From Terriglobia bacterium (lineage in GTDB: Bacteria > Acidobacteriota > Terriglobia > Bryobacterales > Bryobacteraceae): a stretch of DNA of 64,000 nt. The translations under genes were made by a program, and so were the position numbers. This document shows, piece by piece, positions 53,189 through 61,699 of the stretch. The stretch's first letter is position 1; the number at the start of each line of letters is the position of its first letter. The notes under the pieces were generated by a model. That model saw only the letters and a program-made list of their open reading frames with translations. It made no database searches and was not told the origin of the DNA. The DNA lies in assembly GCA_020073265.1 (NCBI GenBank), contig JAIQFN010000026.1:1-64000 (forward strand). The letters are read 5' to 3'.

Positions 53189-53857
53189 ATGTGGAAACTG
53201 CTGTGCATCGCGGCTTGTCTTCCGGCCTTCAGCCAGGATTGGGCGCGCGAACGCCTCGACAAATCGACGCGGCACCAGGAATGGCTCTACCTCAAGCACG
53301 ACGGCCGCACCGTAGACACGTTCATCGTCTACCCGGAGGTCAGCCAGAAGACGCCGGTGATTCTCATCATCCATGATGGCCAGGGGCTGACCGAGTGGGC
53401 GCAGAGCCTCGCCGACGCGGTGGCCGAGGCGGGCTACATCGCTCTTGCGCCCGACCTGCTTTCGGGAATGGGGCCCAAGGGCGGCGGCAGCATCGACTTT
53501 GCGCCTGGAACCGTCGCGCAGGGGATCGCCAAGCTTCCGCCGGAGCAGATCGCAGCCTACCTCGACGCGGTGGCCGACTACGCCCGCAAAATTCCGGCGG
53601 CCAACGGCAAAGTCGCTATCGCCGGGTTCGGCTGGGGCGCGTCACAAGCGCTGCGTTTCGCCGCCAGCCATGCGGATCTCGCCGCGGTGTACTTGTTCGG
53701 CGCGCAGGAACGCCCGCCGTCGACGCCATCGGTCTTCGACTTTCCCGGACCCGCCGACTTCATGCGGCTCGGCGACGCTCCCAACGCTTCAGGTCCCGCC
53801 AAGAAAGCGCGCGACGACGCCTGGGAACAGTGGAAGAAGCTGCTCGCGAAGCTGTAA
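53189..53857 (+). CDS. Dienelactone hydrolase family protein lacking catalytic residues
   Basis: A 222-residue exported protein (signal peptide 1-16, ending AFSQ). The fold is that of dienelactone hydrolase: ILIIHDGQGLTEWAQSLADAVAEAGYIALAPDLLSG, and AIAGFGWGASQALRFAA. The nucleophile position in the family motif G-F-C-x-G-G is glycine here (G148), and the C-terminal region where the histidine is expected reads GPADFMRLGD. No Asp element is recognisable either, and the protein is shorter than family members. It may bind a ligand without cleaving it. Start at 53189 is chosen for the signal peptide; 53185 is also ATG, but in another frame. Confidence 0.7.
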   Translation: MWKLLCIAACLPAFSQDWARERLDKSTRHQEWLYLKHDGRTVDTFIVYPEVSQKTPVILIIHDGQGLTEWAQSLADAVAEAGYIALAPDLLSGMGPKGGGSIDFAPGTVAQGIAKLPPEQIAAYLDAVADYARKIPAANGKVAIAGFGWGASQALRFAASHADLAAVYLFGAQERPPSTPSVFDFPGPADFMRLGDAPNASGPAKKARDDAWEQWKKLLAKL

Positions 53858-53864
53858 CGCTGGT

Positions 53865-54262
53865 TCAGTCTTCGCGCAAAGCGGTCAGCGGATCGATCCG
53901 GATCGCCCGGCGCGCCGGAAAATAGCTCGCCGCCACGCCGGTCGACAACAGCAGCGACGCCACGGCCGTCATGGTCACGGCATCATGACCGGTCACGCCG
54001 AACAGCAAGGACGAGATGAGCCGCGTGACGCCGAACGCGCCTGCTAGTCCGAATCGCAGTTGAGACGCACGCCCCAGATGGCCAGCAGCCGGTTGGAATC
54101 GGCGAACGGCAGCGGACGCAGCAACACGGCGTTCACCACGCTGAAGATCGCGGCGTTCGCGCCGATGCCCAGCGCCAGCGTCAAAATAGCGGTGGCGGTG
54201 AAACCACGGCTCTTCGCCATGGCTCGAAAAGTTCCACGGATGTCTTGCGCAAGGCCGGTCAT
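53865..54262 (-). pseudogene. ADOP-type ABC transporter permease remnant with large internal deletion
   Basis: The N-terminal part (from 54262) reads [64 protein letters not shown], the signature start of ADOP permeases. From near 54058 a second frame reads [62 protein letters not shown] and stops at 53865, the signature end. About 700 of the usual 800-890 residues are missing and the junction is out of frame. It is clearly non-functional. Confidence 0.88.
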
Positions 54263-54378
54263 ATCGCTATTGGATTTAGTGTAAGGTCCGGGCGATGCAG
54301 GTTACTGGCGCTGATCGGACGCCAAATGCGCTGAGGAAGTCATATTGGCTGGATAGCGAAGCGATACAATGCTTATCG

Positions 54379-56505
54379 ATGACTCGCTCCTTGCCGGCCT
54401 CCATTCTCGCGGCCGCGCTCTGCATCGCCGGTTCGCTTCCGGCCGCCGAGCGCCGCCCCATCGCGGAAACAGACCTGTATTCCTTCCACTGGATCGCCAA
54501 CCCGCGCATCTCACCTGACGGGTCGCGCATCGTCTACACGCACGTCACCGTAAACCAGAAGCACGACGGCTACGAAACCGCGCTGTGGATCATCGCCTCG
54601 GCGGGAGGGCCGGCGCGCCAGTTGACCAGCGGTCCGCGCGATTCGTCTCCGCAGTGGTCGCCCGACGGCAAGCTGCTGGCGTTCGTCCGTGCCGCGGAAA
54701 AAGACGGCAAGACGCAGCCGGCCCAGCTCTACCTGCTCGCGATGGATGGCGGCGAGGCGCGCGCGATCACCGATCTGCCGAAAGGCGCGAGCGGCCCGGT
54801 GTGGTCGCCCGACGGCCGCACCATCGCGTTCTCTTCGACCACCGTGGCGGCCGATTCCGAAAAGAAGAAGGACGGCGAGGAGAAGAGCGACGTGCGCGTG
54901 ATCGTCAAAGCCACGTACCGCTCCAATGGCGCCGGCTATCTGGAACCGGACCGGCCCGCGCACATCTGGACGTTGGAAGTTCCGAAGGCGCCTGTCGCCG
55001 AAAACAAACCCAAGCAAGTGACGTCCGGAGAATTCAGCGAGAACGACATTGTGTTCTCGCGCGATGGCTCGCAGATTTATTTCACTTCGCGTCGCGTCGT
55101 GGAGCCCTACTACGAGACTCCGCACACGGACCTGTATGTCGTCAACGCCGCCGGCGGCGACAGCACCAAGATCGCGGGCCTGGAAGGACCCATCCAGCAA
55201 ATGGCGCTCAGCCCGGACGGCACGCGCATGGCGTTCGCGGGCGAAATCGAAGTGGGCAATGACGGCGTGGAGCGATCCTACAGCCAGCCGGACCTGTTCA
55301 TCACTTCGCTCCAGCCCGGCTCCACGCCCAAGAACCTGAGCGCGAATTACGACTACGACATCGCGAGCGGCGTGGGCGGCGACCAGGGGCCTCCGCGCGG
55401 AAGCGGGCCATCGAAACCGTTCTGGAGCAAGGACGGGCGCTTCGTCTACATCGCTTCCGCCGAGCAAGGCCGCGGGAACTTGAAGCGCATCGATGCGGAA
55501 ACCGGCAAGGTGGAGCCGCTGACGGAAGGCGATCACGACGTCTTCGCCTACCACGCCACTCCGGACGCTTCCCAGGCAGCGGTGTTGATTTCGACTCCCA
55601 CCAACATCGGCGACCTGTACATTCTGGACGTGGCGTCGCGCCAGATGCGCCGGCTCACGCACATCAACGACGAGCTGTTCTCCAAGCTCAATCTCAGCGA
55701 GCCGGCCATGATCTGGTACCAGAGCTTCGACGGCAAGCGCATCCAGGCCTGGGTGCAGCGTCCGCCCGATTTTCAGGAGGGCAAGAAGTACCCGCTCATC
55801 CTGAACATCCACGGCGGCCCGCACGCGGCTTACGGCTACACTTTCGATTACGAGATCCAGTGGATGGCGGCCAAAGGCTACGTGGTGCTGTATCCGAATC
55901 CGCGCGGCAGCACCAGCTACGGCCAGGATTTCGGAAACGTGATCCAGTATCATTATCCGGGCGACGACTACAAAGATCTGATGGCGGGCGTGGACTCGCT
56001 CATCGCGCGCGGCTGGGTGGATCCCGAGAAGCTCGGCGTCACGGGCGGCTCCGGCGGCGGCTTGCTGACCAATTGGGTGGTCGGCCAGACCACGCGTTTC
56101 AAAGCGGCCGTGTCGCAGCGCTCCATCGCCGATTGGTCGGATTTCTGGTACACCGCCGACTTCACGCTGTTCACCCCGAGTTGGTTCCGCGGCGCGCCCT
56201 GGGAGCAGCAGGCCGACTTCAAGGCCCGCTCGCCGATCACCTATATCGATCGGGTGCAGACGCCGCTGATGCTGATCGAAGGCGAAGCCGACTACCGCAC
56301 GCCGCCCACTTCAGGAGGCGAGCAGATGTTCCGCGCGCTCAAGTACCGCAAGATTCCGACCGCGATGGTGCGCTTCCCCGGCGAATCGCACGAGCTGTCG
56401 CGCTCCGGCATGCCGCGCCATCGCGTCGAGCGCCTGGAGCACATCGTGGCGTGGTTCGACAAGTATCTTCAAGGCAAAGAGATCCACACCTACGACGTGA
56501 AGTAA
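54379..56505 (+). CDS. S9 family peptidase (acylaminoacyl-peptidase-like)
   Basis: A 708-residue secreted peptidase with signal peptide 1-23 ([24 protein letters not shown]). Propeller blades again carry SPDG motifs ([42 protein letters not shown]). The hydrolase triad is S558 in [12 protein letters not shown]638 in GEADYRTPP and H671 in GESHELS. The nucleophile elbow has Gly in place of the common Tyr after Ser (GGSGGG, not GGSYGG), as in some S9C members. Start 54379 gives the signal peptide. It stands downstream of the ADOP remnant, in opposite orientation. Confidence 0.9.
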   Translation: MTRSLPASILAAALCIAGSLPAAERRPIAETDLYSFHWIANPRISPDGSRIVYTHVTVNQKHDGYETALWIIASAGGPARQLTSGPRDSSPQWSPDGKLLAFVRAAEKDGKTQPAQLYLLAMDGGEARAITDLPKGASGPVWSPDGRTIAFSSTTVAADSEKKKDGEEKSDVRVIVKATYRSNGAGYLEPDRPAHIWTLEVPKAPVAENKPKQVTSGEFSENDIVFSRDGSQIYFTSRRVVEPYYETPHTDLYVVNAAGGDSTKIAGLEGPIQQMALSPDGTRMAFAGEIEVGNDGVERSYSQPDLFITSLQPGSTPKNLSANYDYDIASGVGGDQGPPRGSGPSKPFWSKDGRFVYIASAEQGRGNLKRIDAETGKVEPLTEGDHDVFAYHATPDASQAAVLISTPTNIGDLYILDVASRQMRRLTHINDELFSKLNLSEPAMIWYQSFDGKRIQAWVQRPPDFQEGKKYPLILNIHGGPHAAYGYTFDYEIQWMAAKGYVVLYPNPRGSTSYGQDFGNVIQYHYPGDDYKDLMAGVDSLIARGWVDPEKLGVTGGSGGGLLTNWVVGQTTRFKAAVSQRSIADWSDFWYTADFTLFTPSWFRGAPWEQQADFKARSPITYIDRVQTPLMLIEGEADYRTPPTSGGEQMFRALKYRKIPTAMVRFPGESHELSRSGMPRHRVERLEHIVAWFDKYLQGKEIHTYDVK

Positions 56506-56536
56506 CCGGCGCACCGCGGTACGACGGCGTTTAGAA

Positions 56537-56983
56537 TCAAGCCAGCCGCTCATCCAAGCGGTGTTCGTGCACGCGAATGATTTTTAGGCGCGCGCTTTCG
56601 GAATGGCTCGGGTTGACCAGCACGTTCCATGTGGCCGCCGCCACCACGGAAGGCACGCGGAGCAGCGCTGTGCGGCCAGACCGCAACCACTCGTCGCCGA
56701 TTCGACGCGTTCGAGCGGCGTGGACCGGCCAATCCGATCCCAACATGTTCAGGTCCGCGGCGTCCGCTGCGATATCATCCGGCGCATTGATTTCTAGGTA
56801 GCGGAACGCAACGGGAACGTCGGCGACATCGATTTCAGCGTGCACCAGAACCTCGAGTAGCGCTGTGGCCGGATTCGGCGCGCAATAGACGATCGATCGG
56901 CCGCCTGTGTGCCAGCGCCCCGACGCTCGCAAGCCGCCTGTCCCTTCGACCGAAGGATGGTTGCTGACTCGCTAGTGGATCAC
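56537..56983 (-). pseudogene. RES-domain toxin with early amber codon
   Basis: The gene should start at GTG 56983, overlapping the antitoxin stop (GTGA). It reads MIH, then TAG at 56974-56972, then RVSNHPSVEGTGGLRASGRWHTGGRSIVYCAPN and on to 56537 uninterrupted. Where relatives have W-R-V/I-S-N, this has a stop, so one change TGG to TAG accounts for it. RES toxins (NAD-degrading ADP-ribosyltransferase fold) need R, Y and E residues, seen in GRW, IVYCAPN and ALLEVLVH. Initiation inside the frame would drop strand one. Probably inactive; a readthrough or nonstandard start cannot be excluded. Confidence 0.75.
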
Positions 56984-57462
56984 GCCGCCATGCCGTCGTC
57001 GATTTGGATCAGCAGCTCCTCCACGATGCGCGCGCCGGCCCCGGTGGCCAGCAGATCAATCGGCGACCTCCCGCGGAATTGACGCTTGGGCTTGCGCAGC
57101 CAGCGCCACGCGCGGTCGCTCTCGGCGAAAACCTCCTCCGCCAGCGACGCGACCCAGGCCACGCGAACCGCCCGGTCTGATTCTTCCGTGGAAAGATCCT
57201 GATGCTTCGCCAGCCGGTGAGCCAGCGTTCTGCGCGCCACGATCAGGTTGTAGATCTCGCCGCTGGAAAAGCCGCCTCGCATCAACGCACGGATCGCGCG
57301 GGCCGGAAGGCGTTTCTCGATCAACGCCACCACGTCGCGCTCGGAACGAATCCGCGAAACTCCGAGCTTCCCGCGCAATCGGGCGTAGAAGTCATCCTGT
57401 GCGGGTTGGGTGCTCTCAGTCTGCGTTGGCAATCTGCCTTCACTATAGGGGCAAGTTGCCAA
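56980..57462 (-). CDS. Xre/MbcA/ParS-type antitoxin of RES toxin
   Basis: A 160-residue antitoxin at most. The C-terminal DUF2384 region is clear: LSTEESDRAVRVAWVASLAEEVFAESDRAWRWLRKPKRQFRGRSPIDLLATGAGARIVEELLIQIDDGMAA. The N-terminal helices (SERDVVALIEKRLPARAIRALMRGGFSSGEIYNLIVARRTLAHRLAK) form the HTH. The start is unsure: TTG 57462 lies inside the promoter, TTG 57432 follows it. It overlaps the toxin frame by four bases. The toxin is broken while the antitoxin is intact, the safe order of decay. Confidence 0.8.
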   Translation of the reverse strand: MATCPYSEGRLPTQTESTQPAQDDFYARLRGKLGVSRIRSERDVVALIEKRLPARAIRALMRGGFSSGEIYNLIVARRTLAHRLAKHQDLSTEESDRAVRVAWVASLAEEVFAESDRAWRWLRKPKRQFRGRSPIDLLATGAGARIVEELLIQIDDGMAA

Positions 57463-57472
57463 AGGGGCAACT
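57442..57472 (-). promoter_or_regulatory. Xre-RES promoter with inverted repeat
   Basis: On the minus strand TTGCCC (57470-57465) and TATAGT (57447-57442) are 17 bases apart. AGTTGCC-N5-GGCAACT (57454-57472) covers the -35 box and spacer. It is a candidate operator for antitoxin autoregulation. Confidence 0.5.
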
Positions 57473-57577
57473 GAGCTGTTTCCGGGGAGGAGCCGTCAAG
57501 TCAGCATTGACCGTTACCGGCGATGCAACGCCCGAGCTGCAGGCGCATAATAAAGATGCAAGAAGTAACGCGGACCC

Positions 57578-57586
57578 TGTTATAAT
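57578..57586 (+). promoter_or_regulatory. Extended -10 promoter of CHAT operon
   Basis: TGTTATAAT at 57578-57586 is a perfect extended -10 element (TGnTATAAT). No -35 box is evident, consistent with extended -10 promoters. Predicted start near 57593, about 60 bases before the CHAT start codon. Confidence 0.6.
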
Positions 57587-57653
57587 CGCCGCAGCACTGT
57601 AAGTACCAACCTTCGTCCAACGCTGCTTGGACATTTTCATTGCTTTTCTAACG

Positions 57654-59048
57654 ATGCCCAGGCGTGTGTCTGTAGTCTTCTTAATCTTGTTGTGTCTCGC
57701 GACTTCGGCCAGGTCCCCCAGGAAACAGGTCTGGCTGGAGCAATCCTCACGGGGTGGAACCGCATCCGCTGGCCAATTGCGCGCTTCTACTCAAGCCCAG
57801 GCAGTCGAGGCGCTGCTGGCGCGAAATCCTCCAGCCGTCACTGAAGCATTCCTTACTGTCGAACGCGATCGCAGCTTCGATTTTGGGGAAACGAACCCAA
57901 CTTCACGCACCACGCCGGAGAGTTTCGCCCACATCGCGCTGCCGAATATTCAGCACGGCATCAGTCCTGACGAAGCCGTGCTCAGCCTGTATCTCGGCAC
58001 GCAGTCTTCCTGCTTGTGGGCGGTCACGCAAGAAGGCTTTGAATTTCATCGTCTCGCCGCGCCAACGCAATTGGCTGCTTTAGCACATGAATTTCGGAAC
58101 GCGGTGGAATCGAATTCGCCGCATAGGGATGTACTCGGGCAAAGGCTATACCGGGAGTTGTTTGGAGAATTAAGTGCTGGCGTTAGGCGGAAGCCTCAGT
58201 GGTTAGTCATCGCCGATGACACGTTGTTCGACGTGCCATTCCCAACCCTCGTCGCAGGAAATCAGAAAGGCAATCCCGTGTACCTGGTGGAAGAGCACAG
58301 CACGCAGCGAATTTCCAGCGCTCTCACGCTCGTTCAACCCGTCCACAGGGCGGCCCGCGGCGCGTTCCTGGGTATCGGCGACGGAATCTACAATACGGCG
58401 GACCCGCGCTGGACCAGCCGGCATGGCCGAATCTCCAGTGAACTAAGAGACTCCACCTTTCAGTTGACACGACTGCCTGCCAGCGGAACCGAGTTGGCGT
58501 CCAGCGCCCGCGAATGGCGCGGCAACACCAACGTCCTGTTGACCGGCCTCGGAGCTTCCAGCGCTTCCTTCCAAGCCAGTCTGAAGATGCGGCCGCGCGT
58601 GATCCACATCGCCGCACACGTGATTCAACCGGACGGCAATGCCGGGCAGGCCTTGATCTATCTGGGCCTTTCAGAGAACGGCCGGCCCCAGACCCTGACG
58701 CAGAACGAGATTGCCAAACTGAACGTCTCCGGTTCCACCGTGGTGATGAGCGGGTGCAGTTCGGCCGGCTTGCAGTCCGTAGAGGGCGCGGCCATCCTGG
58801 GGCTCACGCGCGCGTGGTTGTTGGCGGGAGCGCGCGCCGTGGTGGGCAGCCGTTGGGCTACCCCCGACGACACCGGCGAGTTGTTTCAGGTTTTCTACAG
58901 AGATCTGCGGGACCGTTGCGACCGCGGCGCTGACGGTCGTGTCATAGGCGCATCTCTCCAGCAGGCGCAGCAAGCCATGCTGCGTTCCTCGACGTGGCGT
59001 TCCAACCCTAGCTATTGGGGCGCTCTTTACGCGGTCGGAAAGGAGTAG
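57654..59048 (+). CDS. CHAT-domain caspase-like protease
   Basis: A 464-residue protein from the ATG at 57654 (TTG 57627 is an alternative). Residues 1-20 (MPRRVSVVFLILLCLATSAR) look like a signal peptide or membrane anchor. Residues 95-464 form a CHAT domain (caspase fold): SLYLGTQSSCLWAVT, WLVIADDTLFDVPFPTLV, FLGIGDGIYN, and then catalytic H322 in IHIAAHVI and C368 in VVMSGCSSAG, followed by GARAVVGSRWATPDDT. The dyad is intact, so proteolysis is expected. Unlike most CHAT proteins there are no TPRs. It is first in an operon with a sigma factor 8 bases downstream and a membrane anti-sigma protein, so cleavage of the latter is the natural hypothesis. Confidence 0.88.
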   Translation: MPRRVSVVFLILLCLATSARSPRKQVWLEQSSRGGTASAGQLRASTQAQAVEALLARNPPAVTEAFLTVERDRSFDFGETNPTSRTTPESFAHIALPNIQHGISPDEAVLSLYLGTQSSCLWAVTQEGFEFHRLAAPTQLAALAHEFRNAVESNSPHRDVLGQRLYRELFGELSAGVRRKPQWLVIADDTLFDVPFPTLVAGNQKGNPVYLVEEHSTQRISSALTLVQPVHRAARGAFLGIGDGIYNTADPRWTSRHGRISSELRDSTFQLTRLPASGTELASSAREWRGNTNVLLTGLGASSASFQASLKMRPRVIHIAAHVIQPDGNAGQALIYLGLSENGRPQTLTQNEIAKLNVSGSTVVMSGCSSAGLQSVEGAAILGLTRAWLLAGARAVVGSRWATPDDTGELFQVFYRDLRDRCDRGADGRVIGASLQQAQQAMLRSSTWRSNPSYWGALYAVGKE

Positions 59049-59056
59049 TAACCGAC

Positions 59057-59788
59057 ATGCCTGCGACTATTGGAAAAACCGATCCCAGTACAACACTGGA
59101 GCAGACCGGAAATTGGCCGGCCGGCGACTCCGCGGACGGCTCGGCCGTCGACGCGGAAACGCTCGAGACTCAAAGCCAGCCTTCCGCGCGCACTTCGGTG
59201 GATTGGGCTGAGCTGGTGGAACGCATCCAGCGCGGCGACGAGTCCGGAATGGAAGATCTCTACCGGCTGTTCGCCCGGGGCGTCCGCTTTTATCTGTGCC
59301 GTCAACTCGGATCCCAGGAACTCGAGGACAAGATTCACGATACGTTCCTGATCGTAGTTCAGGCCATCCGTCGCGGCGATCTGCGGGAGCCCGAGCGGCT
59401 GATGGGCTTCGTGCGGACGGTGGTGCGGCGTCAGGTGGCGGCGCACATCGATCACCTGGTGCACAGCCGCCGCGAGCGCTTGCACCTGGACCTGGGAGTT
59501 CGTATCGCGGATGTGCGCCGCAACCCCGAGCAAAATGCCGCGTTCCGGGAAAAGGTGGATCTCATGCTGGAGGTCCTGAAGGAGCTTTCAGAACGTGATC
59601 GCGACATCCTGACCCGTTTCTACCTGAATGAGCAGAGCCAGGAGCAGATCTGCGAGGAAATGAACCTTTCGGAGACCCAGTTCCGCCTGTTGAAATCCCG
59701 GGCCAAAGCCCGCTTCGGCGAACTGGGCCAAAAGAAACTGCGGCACAAACAGCCGCTTTCACTTTCTTTGAGAACTTCTGCCGGCTAG
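59057..59788 (+). CDS. Sigma-70 family RNA polymerase sigma factor (ECF-like)
   Basis: A 243-residue sigma factor started at the ATG at 59057, with AAAGGAG in the end of the CHAT gene, so translation is probably coupled. Residues 1-45 are polar and disordered. Region 2: VERIQRGDESGMEDLYRLFARGVRFYLCRQLGSQELEDKIHDTFLIVVQAI ... RLMGFVRTVVRRQVAAHID. Region 4: VLKELSERDRDILTRFYLNEQSQEQICEEMNLSETQFRLLKSRAKARF, an HTH. The long linker contains LHLDLGVRIADVRRNPEQNAAF. Target genes are unknown; the promoter of its own operon is of ordinary extended -10 type. Confidence 0.88.
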   Translation: MPATIGKTDPSTTLEQTGNWPAGDSADGSAVDAETLETQSQPSARTSVDWAELVERIQRGDESGMEDLYRLFARGVRFYLCRQLGSQELEDKIHDTFLIVVQAIRRGDLREPERLMGFVRTVVRRQVAAHIDHLVHSRRERLHLDLGVRIADVRRNPEQNAAFREKVDLMLEVLKELSERDRDILTRFYLNEQSQEQICEEMNLSETQFRLLKSRAKARFGELGQKKLRHKQPLSLSLRTSAG

Positions 59789-59881
59789 TCGCACTCCAAC
59801 CAATAGGATTCGTCGGCTAGCTTACAGCCGCTGGACCTGAGGAATCGATGGCCCCGGTCCGGTCATCGAGGAGTTCTTGCC

Positions 59882-60445
59882 ATGAACATCGGCACTGATT
59901 GTGACTTTCCGGATAACCTTCTGGAAAGATACGCCATGGGGAAACTTTCCGAACAGGAAAGCGCCCCCTTGGAAGAACATTTACTTGTTTGTCCCCCCTG
60001 CCAGCAGCGCCTCGACGAGTTGGATGAGTTTCTGGCCGTAACCAAAACCGCCCTGGCGGCAAAAACCCCGAGATCTCCGCAGCTCATGTGGGCGGCGGGT
60101 CTTGCCGCGGTGCTTCTCATTTTGATGGCGCCCTTGTACCACAACCCCATCACGGCAGTCACTCTGAACACCGAGCGCGGAGCAGCCGCGTTTCCACGGG
60201 TGCAGTCCGGCGGAGGCGTGCTGCTAAGAATCGACGTGACCCAGATCCCGCAACCAGATGGTTACCAGTTGGAAGTGGTGGATTCCGGAGGCCAGCCCGT
60301 GTGGCACGCGGCGGCGGAGGCTTTTCACGACGGAATCGTCACCACCGTTCCGAAGCGTCTCGCGCCAGGCAGATACTGGATCCGCCTCTACGACACCGGC
60401 AGTCCCTGGAACCTGCTGCGCGAGTACGGTCTGGACGTCGACTAG
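59882..60445 (+). CDS. Membrane zinc-finger anti-sigma factor
   Basis: A 187-residue protein with GAGGAG 8 bases upstream of its ATG. Residues 10-52 are a ZAS-type anti-sigma domain, DNLLERYAMGKLSEQESAPLEEHLLVCPPCQQRLDELDEF, with H33-x3-C37-x2-C40. Residues 68-86 are a transmembrane helix. Residues 90-187 are a periplasmic beta-domain (GVLLRIDVTQIPQPDGYQLEVVDSGGQPVWHAAAE ... APGRYWIRLYD). The design, cytoplasmic sigma-binding and periplasmic sensor, suits release by regulated cleavage. It is third in the CHAT operon, 93 bases after the sigma gene. Confidence 0.85.
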   Translation: MNIGTDCDFPDNLLERYAMGKLSEQESAPLEEHLLVCPPCQQRLDELDEFLAVTKTALAAKTPRSPQLMWAAGLAAVLLILMAPLYHNPITAVTLNTERGAAAFPRVQSGGGVLLRIDVTQIPQPDGYQLEVVDSGGQPVWHAAAEAFHDGIVTTVPKRLAPGRYWIRLYDTGSPWNLLREYGLDVD

Positions 60446-60448
60446 CTG

Positions 60449-60473
60449 GTGGCGCGCGCACTCTTGCGAACGC
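60449..60473. repeat. Degenerate modular hairpin repeat, copy 4
   Basis: GTGGCGCGCGCACTCTTGCG followed by AACGC resembles the unit at 15844, with the ACTC loop kept but the arms decayed to CGCA/TGCG. It lies between two converging genes. Confidence 0.5.
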
Positions 60474-60481
60474 TCAGGATC

Positions 60482-61138
60482 TTAGAACACCCGCCGGCTC
60501 AGCCTGTCCACCGTGAATTTCGCCGTGTCGGCCACCGCCATCACCGCCATCACGCCGGCCTGCACCGGATCGGTGACCACCAGGTCGGCTGCCTCGGGCA
60601 CACTGCCGGCCATGTTCAAGCTGATCACCAACAGGCCTTGCCGGCGCACTTCGCGCACGGCCTTCTCGATCTCGCCGCCCATCAACGAACCAGCCAGCAC
60701 CAATGCCCGCGCGCGCGGCAATCGCGCCACCGCCCGAACCGCATCCGCCAGCGGCTGCTCGCCCACCAGCGGAATGGTGTCCACCGAAATATGCTCGCCG
60801 CGAATGTTGTGCCGGTCGGCTTCCGAAATCGCCCCGATGGCCACCTGTCCCACCTGGGCGCCGCCGCCGACGATGATGATGCGCTTGCCGTAGATCTTCT
60901 GCAGCGTTTTGACGACCCCCACCTCTCGAACCCCGGCCAGCTTTTCGAGATCCGTCTGCAAAACGCCCGGGGAAACCGGCAAGTCGATTTCGAAATAGAT
61001 CCGCGACTCCGGGTGCTGTTCGATGATCTCCACCGAGGCGATGTCGCCATGATGCCGCGCGATGACGCCGGTCAACTCATGCAGCACGCCCGGCCCCGAC
61101 CGCGCCAGCACCACCACGCCAATGCGCTCGGCGTTCAT
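60482..61138 (-). CDS. ACT-domain protein of the DUF5612 type
   Basis: A 218-residue protein. Residues 1-80 are an ACT fold (IGVVVLARSGPGVLHELTGVIARHHGDIASVEII ... YFEIDLP). Residues 90-210 are a second domain (IYGKRIIIVGGGAQVGQVAIGAISEADRHNIRGEHISVDTIPLVGEQPLADAVRAV ... ALVLAGSLMGGEIEKAVREVRRQGLLVISLNMAGSVPEAADLVVTDPVQAGVMAVMAVADTAKF), close to the DUF5612 family. ACT domains bind amino acids and tune enzymes. Its start overlaps the end of kdsC by four bases, so the two are coupled; a link to carbohydrate or amino-acid sensing is possible but open. Confidence 0.75.
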   Translation of the reverse strand: MNAERIGVVVLARSGPGVLHELTGVIARHHGDIASVEIIEQHPESRIYFEIDLPVSPGVLQTDLEKLAGVREVGVVKTLQKIYGKRIIIVGGGAQVGQVAIGAISEADRHNIRGEHISVDTIPLVGEQPLADAVRAVARLPRARALVLAGSLMGGEIEKAVREVRRQGLLVISLNMAGSVPEAADLVVTDPVQAGVMAVMAVADTAKFTVDRLSRRVF

Positions 61139-61677
61139 CGGACTTCGTACTTTCGCAGGAGATCATCCCAGTGTCCTTGGGCTTTGAGCAGAAGCTCCGC
61201 GATCTCGCGCACCGCGCCCGAGCCGCCCGGCTTCTCGGTAACGTGCATGGCGCAGCGCTTCACTTCCGGCCGCGCGTTGGCCGTGGCGATGCTCAGCCCC
61301 ACCCGGTTCATCACCACCACGTCGGTCAGGTCGTCGCCCATGTACGCCACCTGGGACGCGGGAATGCCGGACTGCTTCAAGATCTCCTCCAGGATCGGGA
61401 TTTTTTCGATGTGCCCCTGATACACATACGTCATGTTGCACTGCTTGGCACGCGCTTCGGTGGCCGGCGACACGCGTCCGCTGATCAAGCCGGTCTTAAG
61501 ACCCTTCCAGGACAGCCACTGCAGCGAGATGCCGTCCTGGGTGTCGAAACCCTTGCTCTCCACCATGTTGCCGGCCGGGTCCGGCACGTTGTACAGTTTG
61601 CCGTCGGTCAGCACGCCGTCCACATCCATCAGCAGCAGACGGATCCCGGCGGCCAGCTCGGTGATCGATGCGGGCAT
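61135..61677 (-). CDS. kdsC: 3-deoxy-D-manno-octulosonate 8-phosphate phosphatase (KdsC)
   Basis: A 180-residue HAD phosphatase of the type C0 KdsC family, started at 61677 (MPASITELAAGIRLL). Motif I is LLMDVDGVLTDG with the nucleophile Asp and the DVDG acid. Motif II is the serine of LISGRVSPA, motif III the lysine of HIEKIPILEEIL, and motif IV MGDDLTDVVVM. VESKGFDTQDGISLQWLSWKG is the KdsC cap-less fingerprint. It releases phosphate from KDO-8-phosphate for lipopolysaccharide core synthesis. Genes kdsA and kpsF/kdsD are not adjacent here. Confidence 0.88.
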   Translation of the reverse strand: MPASITELAAGIRLLLMDVDGVLTDGKLYNVPDPAGNMVESKGFDTQDGISLQWLSWKGLKTGLISGRVSPATEARAKQCNMTYVYQGHIEKIPILEEILKQSGIPASQVAYMGDDLTDVVVMNRVGLSIATANARPEVKRCAMHVTEKPGGSGAVREIAELLLKAQGHWDDLLRKYEVR

Positions 61678-61699
61678 AGTTTTCCATGGTAACTCGCCG

